Of a DNA stretch of 64,000 nt, positions 1 to 9,510 are shown in pieces; position 1 is the first letter of the stretch; the number at the start of each line of letters is the position of its first letter. Source of the stretch: Cronobacter universalis NCTC 9529 (GTDB lineage Bacteria; Pseudomonadota; Gammaproteobacteria; Enterobacterales; Enterobacteriaceae); contig NZ_CP012257.1 of NCBI RefSeq assembly GCF_001277175.1, positions 2,356,001-2,420,000 of the forward strand. Direction: 5' to 3'. The notes under the pieces were generated by a model. It ran no database searches. It saw only the letters and a list, made by a program, of their open reading frames with translations, and was not told where the DNA came from. The position numbers and the translations under genes were made by a program.

Positions 1-833
1 GCGAAAATGATGATGAACAGCACGACGGAGATCGCCGCCGCTTTACCGAGGTCATTGAACGCAAAGGCGGTTTTGTAGAGGTAGACGCCCAGGATATCGA
101 CTTTGGTGGTCAGCAGATAAACGTCGGCGAACATGTAGAACATCCAGATCGTGCGCAGCGTCACGACGGTCGCCAGTACCGGCATGATGGCGGGCAGCGT
201 CACGATACGAAACCGCTGCCAGGCGCTCGCGCCGTCCATCTCCGCCGCCTCGTAGAGCGATTTGTCGATAGTCTGCAAAATCGCCAGAAACGAGATAAAG
301 GCGTAGGGGAAGTAGCGCCAGACGGCGAACAGCACCACCAGCGCGAAGCTGCTGGAAGGGTTGTCGAACCACAGCGGCGCCTGGTCGTAAAGATGCAGCA
401 GATCGCCCGCGACCCAGTTCACAACGCCATAGCCGTTGTTGAACATATATTTCCAGGCGAACACCAGCGAAATAGATGGCGTAACGTAGGAGAGGATCAC
501 CAGCGAGCGCGCGGTTTTGCGAAAGTGGAATTCGCGGTTAAAGAAAATCGCCACCGCCAGCCCCAGCGCGGTGCTGCCCGCCACCACCAGCGCCGTGTAC
601 CAGCAGGTCATCCACAACGAATGCCAGAAGCCCGGATCGCTGAGAATTTTGAGGTAGTTCTCAAGCCCGATGAATTGCGACGGCAGGCGCGGGTTGAGCG
701 GCAGACGTAAAAAACTGATTTCGATATTCGACAGCATCGGCCAGGCCACCAGGCCGCCCAGCAACAGTAGGCTGGGGGCCAGGAGGAGCATGGCGAATGG
801 CATATCAGAACCACCTGAAGTTAACTTCTTCAT
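1..833 (-). CDS. ycjO: Sugar ABC transporter permease YcjO (3' end cut by window edge)
   Basis: Partial gene read leftward; 277 codons are visible and the stop lies outside the window (E. coli YcjO is about 293 residues). It is an inner-membrane permease of the MalF/UgpA type, partnering the YcjN binding protein and a second permease expected just beyond the window. The translation shows an N-terminal hydrophobic helix, further transmembrane stretches, and the conserved EAA-loop segment (YEAAEMDGA) that contacts the ATPase. The start is an ATG at 833 in the context MKKLTSGGSDMPF. It lies 23 bases after ycjN on the same strand, so it is the third gene of the ycjM-ycjN-ycjO operon. The exact sugar is not known from sequence; a glucoside is likely from the neighbouring phosphorylase. 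Confidence 0.93.
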   Translation of the reverse strand, partial: MKKLTSGGSDMPFAMLLLAPSLLLLGGLVAWPMLSNIEISFLRLPLNPRLPSQFIGLENYLKILSDPGFWHSLWMTCWYTALVVAGSTALGLAVAIFFNREFHFRKTARSLVILSYVTPSISLVFAWKYMFNNGYGVVNWVAGDLLHLYDQAPLWFDNPSSSFALVVLFAVWRYFPYAFISFLAILQTIDKSLYEAAEMDGASAWQRFRIVTLPAIMPVLATVVTLRTIWMFYMFADVYLLTTKVDILGVYLYKTAFAFNDLGKAAAISVVLFIIIF

Positions 834-856
834 GAGAGCCATTTCCTGCGTCGGGT

Positions 857-2149
857 TTACGGTCTGGCGACCAGTTCATCAAGGCGTTTTTGCCCGTTCA
901 CGAGCGCCGCCTCCGGCGACTTGCCGCCGACCGTGACGCTGTTGACCATTTCGTTGATGACGCCAGAGCCGGTCACGTCACCCATACGGGTGAAGTTTTT
1001 GTCGCCGACCGAGCCGAAAACCTGCACGTTGGGGAATTGCGCGATAAGCTCGCGGGTGAGCCCGCCAAACGCTTTAATCACCGGGTTCTGTTGATAGACG
1101 GGCGTTTCCACCACCGCCTTGTTGACCGGCAGCGCCGCGCCCGGCGACATCAGCACCCAGTCAGCGGCGTTTTCCGCCTGCTCCATAAAGACCACGAATT
1201 TCTTCGCCGCTTCGGTCTCTTCTTCGCGCTGCCCGGCCGTGAGGGTGAGCGAGGTCAGCATCCCGTAGGCGGCGGCGGATTTTTTGGTCGGCACGACAAA
1301 CCCGAGATCCTGCGGGTCGCCTTCTTTAAACACCGCAGGAAGAATGTAAGTGGAATAGATAGCCATCGGCGCGGTGCCGTTCATGAACGCGTCTTTGATT
1401 TCCATGACGTCGTTTGAGCCTGGCATGGAGAGCGAGGCGAGTTCCCGATAGTACTCCAGCGCCTCGCGCATTTCGGGCGTGTTGAGTGTGATGTTGCCGC
1501 TGGCGTCAAAGGCGTTCGCGCCGTTGGAGAGCGCGAACTGCGAAAACGCCTGTTCGGTCATGACGCTTTCGGCGGTCGGCAGCGCGATGCCATATTTTTT
1601 CTCGGACGGTTTATTCAAAAGCGTCGCGGCGTTCAGCAGCGACTGCCAGTCCTGCGGCGCGCCGAGGCCCACCTCCGCCAGACGCGATTTGTGATACCAG
1701 ACGCCGCCAAGCCAGGCGCTGATGGGCACACCGGTCCAGGCCGTGCCGTCTTCAGTGCGCACAATACGCAGCACGCCGTCAAAGAACTGGTTCTCACCCA
1801 CCTGCGCCACGGCGGCTTTGATGGCTTCGCGATCGAGCAATTGCTCTTTATCCATGACTTTGGCGTAGTCGTGACTGATTTCAATCACCTCCGGCAGCGC
1901 GCCGGAGCGCGCGAGCGTGGTGACTTTGGTGTTGTACGCGTCTTCTTCGACCGGCACCTGTTTCACGGTGATCCCCGGATTCGCTTTTTCAAAGCGCTCG
2001 ATAAGCCGCGTAATCACCGCCTGGCGCTCCTGCTCCACCGACGAATGCATAAATTCGATGGCGACATTCTCTTTTTTCTTGTCGTCACAGCCTGACATCA
2101 GGGCGCAGGCAACCAGTGCTGAAACCAGCACAATATTATTGTTTCGCAT
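857..2149 (-). CDS. ycjN: Sugar ABC transporter substrate-binding lipoprotein YcjN
   Basis: 430-residue extracytoplasmic solute-binding protein of the family-1 (MalE/UgpB-like) class. It begins with a lipoprotein signal peptide whose lipobox ends LMSGC (Cys21), so the mature protein should be lipid-anchored in the periplasm. The mature part carries the HSSVEQERQAVI and GSGVINEMV regions typical of YcjN. The start ATG at 2149 is preceded by an AAAGGA Shine-Dalgarno sequence lying inside the end of ycjM, and only 11 bases separate the two genes, so translation is probably coupled. It should deliver a sugar to the YcjO permease. Identity as YcjN is secure from length, order and sequence; the ligand is inferred only. 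Confidence 0.95.
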   Translation of the reverse strand: MRNNNIVLVSALVACALMSGCDDKKKENVAIEFMHSSVEQERQAVITRLIERFEKANPGITVKQVPVEEDAYNTKVTTLARSGALPEVIEISHDYAKVMDKEQLLDREAIKAAVAQVGENQFFDGVLRIVRTEDGTAWTGVPISAWLGGVWYHKSRLAEVGLGAPQDWQSLLNAATLLNKPSEKKYGIALPTAESVMTEQAFSQFALSNGANAFDASGNITLNTPEMREALEYYRELASLSMPGSNDVMEIKDAFMNGTAPMAIYSTYILPAVFKEGDPQDLGFVVPTKKSAAAYGMLTSLTLTAGQREEETEAAKKFVVFMEQAENAADWVLMSPGAALPVNKAVVETPVYQQNPVIKAFGGLTRELIAQFPNVQVFGSVGDKNFTRMGDVTGSGVINEMVNSVTVGGKSPEAALVNGQKRLDELVARP

Positions 2150-2160
2150 ATTCAGTCCTT

Positions 2161-3891
2161 TCAGGCTTTACTAAGCCACATTGCTTGCCACGGGGCGAGA
2201 GTGAGCGAGGCGGTATTTATCGTCGCGCCGGTGATTAATTCACGACAGCCGCAGGCGTCATAAGCAATAACCTGCGTTTTATCGCTGATATTAAAAAGCG
2301 CAATTATTGTCGAGCCATTTTCCGCGGAACGAATAATTTCCAGCACCGCATCATTAATACAATCAGCGACAAAGGCGCTGTCGGGATGAAACGCGGCGTG
2401 CTGGCGGCGCAGCGTAATAAGTTCGCCGAGCTGTTTCCAGGTGTCGTGACGTAAATTTCCTTCGGCCTGTAACGCCGCGTTTATTTCCGCTTCGGTATAT
2501 TTTTGACGATTAATAGCACGATTATAGCCAAGACGCGCGACGCCCTCTTCGTCATTACGCGAGCCGAGAATACTTTGAATATAGATCGCCGGGACGCCGG
2601 GAAAGGTTAATAGCAGCGCGTGGGCCAGCAGAAAACGCGCGAGGCGCGTCGCGTCGTCGTCATGTCGCGCGCTGAGCGCATCCATATAGGTGACGTTGAC
2701 TTCATAGGGGCTGCGGGTGCCGTCCGGGTTATTTTTCCAGTTAACGCGCGCGCCTTCGGCCTGAAGACCGTCCACCAGCCGTAAAATATCGGCTTCGGGG
2801 AGAATGCCGCGCAGCGGATTAAGACCGATGCCGTCATGCGAGGCCAGGAAATTAAACCAGGTGGTTTCACCGATACGCGCTTCACTTAATCCCTGCGCCC
2901 ACCGGCAAAGCGTGCGGGCATTTTGGGTATGAATGGCGTGCAGCACCAGCGGCGGCAGCGGGAACTGATAGACCATCTGCGCCTCATCGAAACCGTTGCC
3001 AAGGTACGCGATATTATCTTTATGCGGCACGTTGGTTTCGGTGATGATCACGGTACCCGGCGCCACCACATCGGCGATAGCGCGAAACAGCTTCACTAAC
3101 AGGTGTGTTTTTTCCAGATGGATGCAGCTCGTTCCGGGTGTTTTCCACATAAACCCGACGGCGTCGAGGCGGACATACTGCGCGCCTTCACGCAGGTAAT
3201 GCAGCAGGACATCCACCATCGCCAGCAGTACGACCGGATTCGCGAAATTGAGGTCAATCTGATCTTCGCTAAAGGTGGTCCAGAGATGGCACACGCGTCC
3301 GTTCTGCATCGTAAACGGCGTTAATAGCGGCAGCGCCCGCGGCCGGGTGACGGCGGATAAATCGGTGCCGGGATCGACATTGATAAAGAAATCTTCATAG
3401 CCCGGTTTTTGCGCCAGATAATCCGCAAACCATTCGCTTTGCGCGGAAATATGGTTGCAAACGAAGTCAAACATAAGCCGCGCATGGGCACTAAGCCTGG
3501 CGATATCGGGCCAGTCGCCGCACTGCGGGTCAACGCGGTGGTAATCCACCACGGAAAACCCGTCGTCGGACGACCAGGGATAAAACGGTAAAAGATGAAT
3601 ATGTGAGAAATACGGCTGTAGCCAGGTTTCAAAAAAACGCTGAAAGGTCGCGAGGCGTTTTTCACCCGGCGCGCTGAACTGATCGGCATAGGTAATTAAT
3701 ACCACGTCCGTTTCATCCCACCCTTTTTTACGTTGCGCGGTAATTTCATTGCGCGTTTGTAAAATATGATTTTCAAGCGCGCTCAAATGCGCCTGATTAA
3801 ATGCATCGCCATAAATTCGCGTAACCAGGTTTTTAATTACGCCGAAATTTATCGCGGAGGTTGTTATTTTTTCCATTGATAACATTTCCAT
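2161..3891 (-). CDS. ycjM: Glycoside hydrolase family 13 glucosylglycerate phosphorylase-like YcjM
   Basis: GH13 sucrose-phosphorylase-like enzyme of about 576 residues. In E. coli YcjM was characterised as a 2-O-alpha-glucosylglycerate phosphorylase, releasing glucose 1-phosphate and glycerate in the cytoplasm. Visible GH13 landmarks are the DFVCNH block, the YVRLDAVGF block with the nucleophile Asp, the IITETN block with the acid/base Glu, and FLASHDGIG. The frame is open back to 3927, but a good promoter (TTGACA-17-TAGCCT at 3940-3912) overlaps that extension, so I place the start at the ATG at 3891, with in-frame ATGs at 3885 and 3876 as alternatives. First gene of the ycjMNO operon. No LacI-type regulator gene is visible here. 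Confidence 0.9.
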   Translation of the reverse strand: MEMLSMEKITTSAINFGVIKNLVTRIYGDAFNQAHLSALENHILQTRNEITAQRKKGWDETDVVLITYADQFSAPGEKRLATFQRFFETWLQPYFSHIHLLPFYPWSSDDGFSVVDYHRVDPQCGDWPDIARLSAHARLMFDFVCNHISAQSEWFADYLAQKPGYEDFFINVDPGTDLSAVTRPRALPLLTPFTMQNGRVCHLWTTFSEDQIDLNFANPVVLLAMVDVLLHYLREGAQYVRLDAVGFMWKTPGTSCIHLEKTHLLVKLFRAIADVVAPGTVIITETNVPHKDNIAYLGNGFDEAQMVYQFPLPPLVLHAIHTQNARTLCRWAQGLSEARIGETTWFNFLASHDGIGLNPLRGILPEADILRLVDGLQAEGARVNWKNNPDGTRSPYEVNVTYMDALSARHDDDATRLARFLLAHALLLTFPGVPAIYIQSILGSRNDEEGVARLGYNRAINRQKYTEAEINAALQAEGNLRHDTWKQLGELITLRRQHAAFHPDSAFVADCINDAVLEIIRSAENGSTIIALFNISDKTQVIAYDACGCRELITGATINTASLTLAPWQAMWLSKA

Positions 3892-3911
3892 GGTAGCGGT
3901 CCCACGGAGAA

Positions 3912-3940
3912 AGGCTACCCCTGGCAAATAGAGGTGTCAA
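3912..3940 (-). promoter_or_regulatory. Sigma-70 promoter of the ycjMNO operon
   Basis: On the minus strand TTGACA (3940-3935) is followed after 17 bases by TAGCCT (3917-3912). It would start transcription near 3905, leaving a very short leader before the ATG at 3891. Position and perfect -35 support it; not proven. Confidence 0.6.
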
Positions 3941-4025
3941 CGCGCGAAAAATTTGGTTTTAGGAATAAAACCCGGTTTCCGGAAATCAGTGTGAGTAATT
4001 GTGAAGTAGCGCAAAAAAAGCCAGA

Positions 4026-4052
4026 AATAAAAAAGCCCGAGAGGCTCGGGCT
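4026..4052 (-). terminator. Rho-independent terminator of the psp operon
   Basis: An 8-bp inverted repeat AGCCCGAG/CTCGGGCT (4034-4041 and 4045-4052) is followed on the minus strand by a T run. The stem overlaps the pspD stop codon, so the operon ends here and pspE is not present. Confidence 0.85.
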
Positions 4053-4293
4053 ATTTACGGGAGGGTTTAGTGATATAACGCGCCGAGACGCGTTTCGCGA
4101 GCCGGTTTAACAGCGGCTCAAGCGCAAACGCCAGCGCGATTTTAAGCGGTCGGCGGGCGACGGATTTCACCGCCCAACCGGCAAACCCTGCCGGGCCGTA
4201 ACGCAGCGCGGTCATCAGCGCCAGTTTGCCGGCGATTTTCAGGCCGGGCTTCGCACGGCGGGAGACTCGTTGCCAACGGGTGGTGGAATTCAT
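4051..4293 (-). CDS. pspD: Phage shock protein D
   Basis: 80-residue small protein matching E. coli PspD, through the shared segments ALRYGPAG and KSVARRPLK. PspD is a minor, peripheral inner-membrane component of the phage-shock response. The frame is open to 4338, but the ATG at 4293 follows an AAAGGAG Shine-Dalgarno sequence at the right spacing and gives the protein its family N terminus (MNSTTRWQ). It lies 44 bases after pspC on the same strand and is the last gene of the operon, its stop sitting in the terminator stem. In E. coli pspE would follow; here only the terminator and then ycjM are found. Confidence 0.88.
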   Translation of the reverse strand: MNSTTRWQRVSRRAKPGLKIAGKLALMTALRYGPAGFAGWAVKSVARRPLKIALAFALEPLLNRLAKRVSARYITKPSRK

Positions 4294-4337
4294 GGCGGCT
4301 CCTTTATAACCGGGGGCGCGGCCCCCTGATAAATACA

Positions 4338-4694
4338 TTATAGCTGGCGGAAACGGCTGCGCAGCGAGAAGGCGTCCGACGTGACGTAACGCTCCATCGC
4401 CCGCAAACGCTGCTCGCCCGCGGCAAGCTCGGCGTCCACCGCATTCAGCAAGTCGCTGCTGGTCGGCGCGGCCTCCCCTTCCTGCGTCTCATCCAGCGGA
4501 TCGAGCGCGAAGGTCAGCACGATATAGGCGACGATCGTGATAAAAAACAGCCCGAAGAGCATCGACAGCACGGTTATCAGACGGACCAGTTTGACCGGCA
4601 CATCAAGATAGTGCGCGATACCGGCGCAAACGCCCTTCACCATCCCTTCGCGGGGAAGACGTCCCAGCTTTTTGCCGCTAAACGTACGCGTCAT
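4338..4694 (-). CDS. pspC: Phage shock protein C, PspC-domain envelope stress sensor
   Basis: 118-residue inner-membrane protein with the PspC domain. It has an N-terminal amphipathic segment ([13 protein letters not shown] around residues 21-33), one strong transmembrane stretch (about 40-66), and a C-terminal acidic/helical tail. With PspB it senses membrane stress and recruits PspA, freeing PspF. Its ATG overlaps the pspB stop by one base (TAATG), so the two are translationally coupled. Length is one residue less than the E. coli protein. Expression should come from the sigma-54 promoter upstream of pspA. Confidence 0.95.
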   Translation of the reverse strand: MTRTFSGKKLGRLPREGMVKGVCAGIAHYLDVPVKLVRLITVLSMLFGLFFITIVAYIVLTFALDPLDETQEGEAAPTSSDLLNAVDAELAAGEQRLRAMERYVTSDAFSLRSRFRQL

Positions 4695-4918
4695 TATTGG
4701 TTTCTCCAGTTCGGGTGTTCGGCATCGAGAATTTGCTCCAGCGCGTGGATGCGTTCGCGCATACGCTGCGCTTCTTCATTTAACTGCGCCAGGCGCTGCT
4801 GCTCGCTCTGGGAGAGCGCGTCGCGCCCGCCGCGGTTGGTGTAGTGAAGCCAGAGCCAGACCGGCAACACAAACAGCACAAACAGCGTTAACGGAATAGC
4901 CAGAAACAGTGCACTCAT
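4694..4918 (-). CDS. pspB: Phage shock protein B
   Basis: 74-residue protein, the same length as E. coli PspB. An N-terminal transmembrane helix (residues 1-25, ALFLAIPLTLFVLFVLPVW) is followed by a cytoplasmic coiled-coil with a leucine-rich heptad pattern (AQLNEEAQRMRERIHALEQIL). PspB and PspC together relay inner-membrane stress to the PspA-PspF complex. It is the second gene of the operon, 66 bases after pspA, and its stop codon overlaps the start of pspC. Confidence 0.95.
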   Translation of the reverse strand: MSALFLAIPLTLFVLFVLPVWLWLHYTNRGGRDALSQSEQQRLAQLNEEAQRMRERIHALEQILDAEHPNWRNQ

Positions 4919-4984
4919 GGGTTCTCCTTACGGGTCAATATTGCGACGGCAAGCTGCCGCCGCGCTCCTTGTCAACGCGGGCGA

Positions 4985-5656
4985 TTATTCGCCGTCGCGC
5001 TGCTGCACTTTCGCTTTCAGCGCCGCCAGCTGTACGCTGATGTCATCATCGGCTTTCAGTTCGGCGAACTGCTGATCCAGCGATTTCTGCTTACCAAAAC
5101 CGTGGCTTTCCGCTTCGGCTTCCATCTGATCGATACGACGCTCGAACGACTCGAAACGCGCCATCGCCTCATCGATTTTGCCGCTGTCGAGCTGACGGCG
5201 CACATCGCGCGAGGAAGACGCCGCCTGGTGGCGCAGGGTCAGCGCATGCTGACGCACGCGGGTTTCGCTGAGTTTGTTCTCAAGCTCGCCGATTTCCTGT
5301 TTCATCCGCGCCAGCGTTTCATCAAGCTGCGTCGCTTCTTCTTCCAGCACACGGATAATGTCGGTCAGTTTCTGTTTTTCGATAAGCGCCGCGCGGGCCA
5401 GATCGTCTTTATCTTTACGCAGCGCCAGTTCCGCTTTTTCCTGCCATTCGGCCTGCTGCGCGTTGGCCTGCTCAATGCGGCGCGCGATCTGTTTCTTTTC
5501 CGCCAGCGCGCGGGCTGAGGTTGAGCGTACTTCCACCAGCGTGTCTTCCATCTCCTGAATCATCAGGCGAACCAGTTTTTGCGGATCTTCCGCCTTCTCC
5601 AGCAGGGCGTTGATGTTGGCGTTCACGATGTCGGCAAAACGAGAAAAAATACCCAT
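4985..5656 (-). CDS. pspA: Phage shock protein A, ESCRT-III-like membrane protein
   Basis: 223-residue PspA/IM30 family protein, almost wholly alpha-helical. The N-terminal amphipathic helix ([21 protein letters not shown]) contacts stressed membrane; the following coiled-coil (about 25-185) is the PspF-binding and polymerisation region. It has two jobs: inhibitor of the PspF ATPase in unstressed cells, and effector that stabilises the damaged inner membrane. It is the first gene of pspABCD and is divergent from pspF. Transcription is expected from the sigma-54 promoter at 5724-5710. Nothing unusual is seen in length or sequence. Confidence 0.97.
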   Translation of the reverse strand: MGIFSRFADIVNANINALLEKAEDPQKLVRLMIQEMEDTLVEVRSTSARALAEKKQIARRIEQANAQQAEWQEKAELALRKDKDDLARAALIEKQKLTDIIRVLEEEATQLDETLARMKQEIGELENKLSETRVRQHALTLRHQAASSSRDVRRQLDSGKIDEAMARFESFERRIDQMEAEAESHGFGKQKSLDQQFAELKADDDISVQLAALKAKVQQRDGE

Positions 5657-5709
5657 AATTTCATCCTCTACATGGTAAGACGGGCTAAGCCCTTGCTGTA
5701 TGGCTTAAT

Positions 5710-5724
5710 ACAAACTCCGTGCCA
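5710..5724 (-). promoter_or_regulatory. Sigma-54 promoter of pspABCD
   Basis: On the minus strand TGGCAC (-24 element, 5724-5719) and TTTGT (-12 element, 5714-5710) lie at sigma-54 spacing 54-68 bases before pspA. This resembles the E. coli pspA promoter, whose -12 element also has GT. PspF from the divergent gene should activate it. Confidence 0.8.
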
Positions 5725-5823
5725 GTTTTTTAATGCCTTGATTATAAAGGATAATGAAAATTTTGCCGTTAGTGCCTTCCAGGCTAGAGTAGTGATATAC
5801 GCTACTAAGTGGTGAATTTCATC

Positions 5824-6810
5824 ATGACAGAATACAAAGATAACCTGATTGGCGAGGCGAACCGGTTTCTTGAGGTGCTGGAACAAGTCTCACGAGTCGC
5901 GCCGCTCGATAAACCCGTGCTGATTATTGGCGAGCGCGGCACCGGCAAGGAACTTATCGCCCACCGCCTGCACTACCTGTCGCGCCGCTGGCAGGGGCCG
6001 TTTATCTCGCTCAACTGCGCGGCGCTGAATGAAAATCTGCTCGATTCCGAGCTGTTCGGCCATGAGGCCGGGGCGTTTACCGGCGCGCAGAAGCGCCACC
6101 CCGGCCGCTTTGAGCGCGCCGACGGCGGCACGCTGTTTCTGGATGAACTCGCCACCGCGCCGATGCTGGTGCAGGAAAAACTGCTAAGGGTGATTGAATA
6201 TGGCGAGCTGGAGCGCGTCGGCGGTAGCCAGCCCTTGCAGGTGAACGTGCGTCTTATCTGCGCCACCAATGCCGATCTGCCGCAACTCGTCGAGGAAGAG
6301 AAGTTTCGCGCCGACCTGCTCGACCGGCTCGCCTTTGATGTGGTGTTGCTCCCCGCCCTTCGCGAGCGCGACAGCGATATCATGCTGCTGGCGGAGCAGT
6401 TCGCCATCCAGATGTGCCGCGAGCTGGGCCTGCCGCTCTTTCCGGGCTTTACCGAACGGGCGCGCGAGACGCTGCTCGGCTACCGGTGGCCCGGGAATAT
6501 CCGCGAGCTGAAAAATGTGGTGGAGCGCTCGGTGTACCGTCACGCCAGCAGCGACGAGCCGGTGGATAATATTATTCTCGATCCGTTTCGCCGCGAGCAG
6601 GCGGAGATGCCGCCTGCGACGACGATCGATGCACAGACCAGCGGCCCGTCGCTGCCGCTGAACCTGCGCAAATGGCAGCATGACGAAGAAAAACGGCTGC
6701 TGGAAGCGAGCCTGCAGGCGGCGAAATATAACCAGAAACAGGCCGCGGAACTGCTGGGTTTAACCTATCACCAGCTGCGCGCGCTGCTGAAAAAACATGA
6801 AATTCGCTAA
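5824..6810 (+). CDS. pspF: PspF, sigma-54-dependent activator of the psp operon
   Basis: 328-residue bacterial enhancer-binding protein without a receiver domain. The AAA+ domain shows Walker A GERGTGKE (36-43), the sigma-54 contact loop GAFTGA (83-88), DGGTLFLDE (Walker B), and Trp56, the residue that PspA uses to inhibit the E. coli protein. A Fis-type helix-turn-helix is at the C terminus (YNQKQAAELLGLTYHQLRALLKK). The start at 5824 gives MTEYKDN, matching E. coli MAEYKDN; the frame is open to 5809 but without family support. It is divergent from pspA. In E. coli the puu genes separate pspF from sapA; here sapA follows directly. Confidence 0.95.
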   Translation: MTEYKDNLIGEANRFLEVLEQVSRVAPLDKPVLIIGERGTGKELIAHRLHYLSRRWQGPFISLNCAALNENLLDSELFGHEAGAFTGAQKRHPGRFERADGGTLFLDELATAPMLVQEKLLRVIEYGELERVGGSQPLQVNVRLICATNADLPQLVEEEKFRADLLDRLAFDVVLLPALRERDSDIMLLAEQFAIQMCRELGLPLFPGFTERARETLLGYRWPGNIRELKNVVERSVYRHASSDEPVDNIILDPFRREQAEMPPATTIDAQTSGPSLPLNLRKWQHDEEKRLLEASLQAAKYNQKQAAELLGLTYHQLRALLKKHEIR

Positions 6811-6907
6811 GGGCGGATACTTTTAACCCAAACGCCCGCAGAGTTTTTTACGCAGGGCGCGTAAGTGCGATACACTTTGCCTGGTGACTAAAACAACTCA
6901 AAAACTT

Positions 6908-8548
6908 ATGCGCGGAATTCTCTCCTCCTTTTTAGCGACGCTCGGGCTACTGAGCGTACCGGCTTTTGCTGCGCTTCCCGCCGAATCGCCCGGCGATATT
7001 CGCCAGAGCGGATTTGTCTATTGCGTTAATGGCCAGGTTAATACCTTTAATCCCCAAAAAGTGGGGAGCGGGCTGACGGTCGATACGCTCGCCGCCCAGC
7101 TTTATGACCGGCTGCTGGATGTCGATCCTTATACCTATCGGCTGGTGCCGGAGCTTGCCGAAAGCTGGGAGACGCCGGATGACGGTATCACCTGGCGTTT
7201 TCGCCTGCGCCCGAACGTGCAGTTTCAGCACACCCGCTGGTTTACGCCCACGCGCGCGCTGAACGCCGACGACGTGGTGTTCAGCTTTCAGCGTATTATC
7301 GACCCGAAACACCCGTGGCATAACGTCAACGGCGGCAGCTATCCCTATTTCGACAGTCTCCAGTTCGCCGATAACGTCCGCAGCGTGCGCAAGCTGGATA
7401 ACCGCACCGTGGAGTTTCGCTTACGCCAGCCGGACGCTTCCTTCTTATGGCATCTCGCCACGCATTACGCGTCGGTGATGTCGGCGGAGTATGCGGCGGC
7501 GCTTGAGCGCAGCGGCAATCAGGAGGAGCTGGATCGCGAGCCTGTCGGCACCGGGCCGTTCCGTCTCGGCGAGTATCGCGCCGGGCAGTACATTCGCCTG
7601 CTGCGCCACGACGCTTACTGGCGCGGCAAACCGCAGATGCCGCAGGTGGTTATCGATCTCGGCTCCGGCGGCACGGGGCGTCTGTCCAAGCTGCTGACCG
7701 GCGAGTGCGACGTGCTGGCCTGGCCTGCCGCGAGTCAGCTCACCAGCCTCAGGGACGATCCGCGCCTGCGCCTGACGCTGCGCCCCGGTATGAATATCGC
7801 CTATCTGGCGTTTAATACCCATAAAGCGCCGCTCGATAACCCGAAAGTGCGCCACGCCCTGGCGCTGGCCATTAATAACCAGCGTCTGATGCAGTCTATC
7901 TATTACGGCACGGCGGAAACCGCCGCGTCGATTCTGCCGCGCGCCTCCTGGGCGTATGACAACAACGCGAAAATCACCGAATACAACCCGGATAAAGCGC
8001 GCGCGCAGCTGAAAGCGCTGGGGCTTGAAAACCTGACGCTGAAGCTGTGGGTGCCCACCAGCTCCCAGGCCTGGAACCCGAGCCCGCTCAAAACGGCCGA
8101 ACTGTTGCAGGCGGATCTGGCGCAGGTGGGCGTGACGGTGGATATCGTCCCGGTGGAGGGCCGTTTTCAGGAGGCCCGTCTGATGGACATGAACCACGAT
8201 TTAACGCTCGCTGGCTGGTCGACGGACAGTAACGATCCGGACAGTTTCTTCCGGCCGCTGCTAAGCTGCGCGGCTATTCGGTCGCAAACCAACTACGCCC
8301 ACTGGTGCGATCGCGATTTTGACGGCGTGCTGCAGTCGGCCCTCTCCTCGCAGCAGCTGGCGTACCGGATTGAAGCCTATACCCGCGCGCAGACGATCCT
8401 GGCGGAACAGTTGCCGGTGCTGCCGCTGGCGTCATCGCTGCGGCTGCAGGCGTATCGTTACGATATGAAAGGCCTGGTATTGAGCCCGTTCGGCAACGCC
8501 TCGTTCGCGGGCGTCTCGCGCGAACCCACTGAGGACAAACAGCCATGA
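6908..8548 (+). CDS. sapA: Peptide ABC transporter substrate-binding protein SapA
   Basis: 546-residue periplasmic oligopeptide-binding protein (SBP family 5, OppA/DppA-like). It has a Sec signal peptide ending near [11 protein letters not shown] and the family signature region around [16 protein letters not shown]. Sap proteins were linked in Salmonella to antimicrobial-peptide resistance; in E. coli sapBCDF is associated with putrescine export. The frame is open from a GTG at 6884, but the ATG at 6908 aligns with the E. coli start (MRQVLSSLL versus MRGILSSFL) and gives the usual 547-residue size. The stop overlaps the sapB start (ATGA), and the five sap genes form one tight operon. Confidence 0.93.
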   Translation: MRGILSSFLATLGLLSVPAFAALPAESPGDIRQSGFVYCVNGQVNTFNPQKVGSGLTVDTLAAQLYDRLLDVDPYTYRLVPELAESWETPDDGITWRFRLRPNVQFQHTRWFTPTRALNADDVVFSFQRIIDPKHPWHNVNGGSYPYFDSLQFADNVRSVRKLDNRTVEFRLRQPDASFLWHLATHYASVMSAEYAAALERSGNQEELDREPVGTGPFRLGEYRAGQYIRLLRHDAYWRGKPQMPQVVIDLGSGGTGRLSKLLTGECDVLAWPAASQLTSLRDDPRLRLTLRPGMNIAYLAFNTHKAPLDNPKVRHALALAINNQRLMQSIYYGTAETAASILPRASWAYDNNAKITEYNPDKARAQLKALGLENLTLKLWVPTSSQAWNPSPLKTAELLQADLAQVGVTVDIVPVEGRFQEARLMDMNHDLTLAGWSTDSNDPDSFFRPLLSCAAIRSQTNYAHWCDRDFDGVLQSALSSQQLAYRIEAYTRAQTILAEQLPVLPLASSLRLQAYRYDMKGLVLSPFGNASFAGVSREPTEDKQP

Positions 8549-9510
8549 TTATCTTTACCCTGCGTCGTCTGGTGCTGCTGGTTATCACGCTGTTTTTCCT
8601 GACCATCGTCGGCTTCTGCCTGAGCTATTTCACGCCGCACGCGCCGCTCCAGGGCGCCTCGCTCTGGAATGCCTGGCTGTTCTGGTGTGACAGCGTGCTG
8701 CACTGGGATTTCGGCGTCTCCAGCATTAACGGCCAGTTGATCTCCACGCAGCTGCGTGAGGTGTTCCCGGCCACGATGGAGCTCTGCGTGCTGGCGTTCG
8801 GCCTGGCGCTGCTGGTGGGCATTCCGGTCGGCATGGCGGCGGGCATTCTGCGCGGTAAATGGCAGGATAAGCTTATCAGCGCCGTGGCCCTGCTCGGTTT
8901 TTCGATTCCGGTGTTCTGGCTGGCGCTGCTTTTCACCCTCTTCTTTTCACTGACGCTCGGCTGGTTCCCGGTCTCCGGGCGCTTCGATCTGCTGTATGAA
9001 GTGAAAACGGTGACCGGTTTCGCGCTGATTGACGCCTGGCTTTCTGACTCGCCGTGGCGTCACGAGATGATTTTAAGCGCGCTGCGCCACATGGTGCTGC
9101 CGGTGCTGACGCTCGCCGTCGCGCCGACCACCGAAGTGATCCGTCTGGTGCGCGTCAGCACCGTGGAGATCCTGGAGCGCAACTACATCAAAGCGGCATC
9201 CACGCGCGGGCTGTCACGCCTGACGATTCTGCGCCGCCATGTGCTGCATAACGCCCTGCCGCCGGTGATCCCGCGTCTGGGGCTGCAATTCTCCACCATG
9301 CTGACCCTCGCGATGATCACCGAAATGGTCTTTAGCTGGCCAGGGCTTGGCCGCTGGCTGATTAACGCCATTCGCCAGCAGGACTACGCCGCGATCTCCG
9401 CAGGCGTGATGGTTGTCGGGTCGCTGGTGATTCTGGTGAACGTGATTTCGGATATTCTGGGCGCGCTGGCGAACCCGCTGAAACATAAGGAATGGTATGC
9501 CTTACGATAG
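8545..9510 (+). CDS. sapB: Peptide/putrescine ABC transporter permease SapB
   Basis: 321-residue inner-membrane permease of the DppB/OppB family, equal in length to E. coli SapB. About six transmembrane helices are visible, with the EAA-loop region ([14 protein letters not shown]) that docks on the ATPases. Its ATG overlaps the sapA stop by four bases and its 3' end overlaps sapC by 14 bases, so the operon is translationally coupled. It forms the membrane channel together with SapC. Confidence 0.95.
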   Translation: MIIFTLRRLVLLVITLFFLTIVGFCLSYFTPHAPLQGASLWNAWLFWCDSVLHWDFGVSSINGQLISTQLREVFPATMELCVLAFGLALLVGIPVGMAAGILRGKWQDKLISAVALLGFSIPVFWLALLFTLFFSLTLGWFPVSGRFDLLYEVKTVTGFALIDAWLSDSPWRHEMILSALRHMVLPVLTLAVAPTTEVIRLVRVSTVEILERNYIKAASTRGLSRLTILRRHVLHNALPPVIPRLGLQFSTMLTLAMITEMVFSWPGLGRWLINAIRQQDYAAISAGVMVVGSLVILVNVISDILGALANPLKHKEWYALR

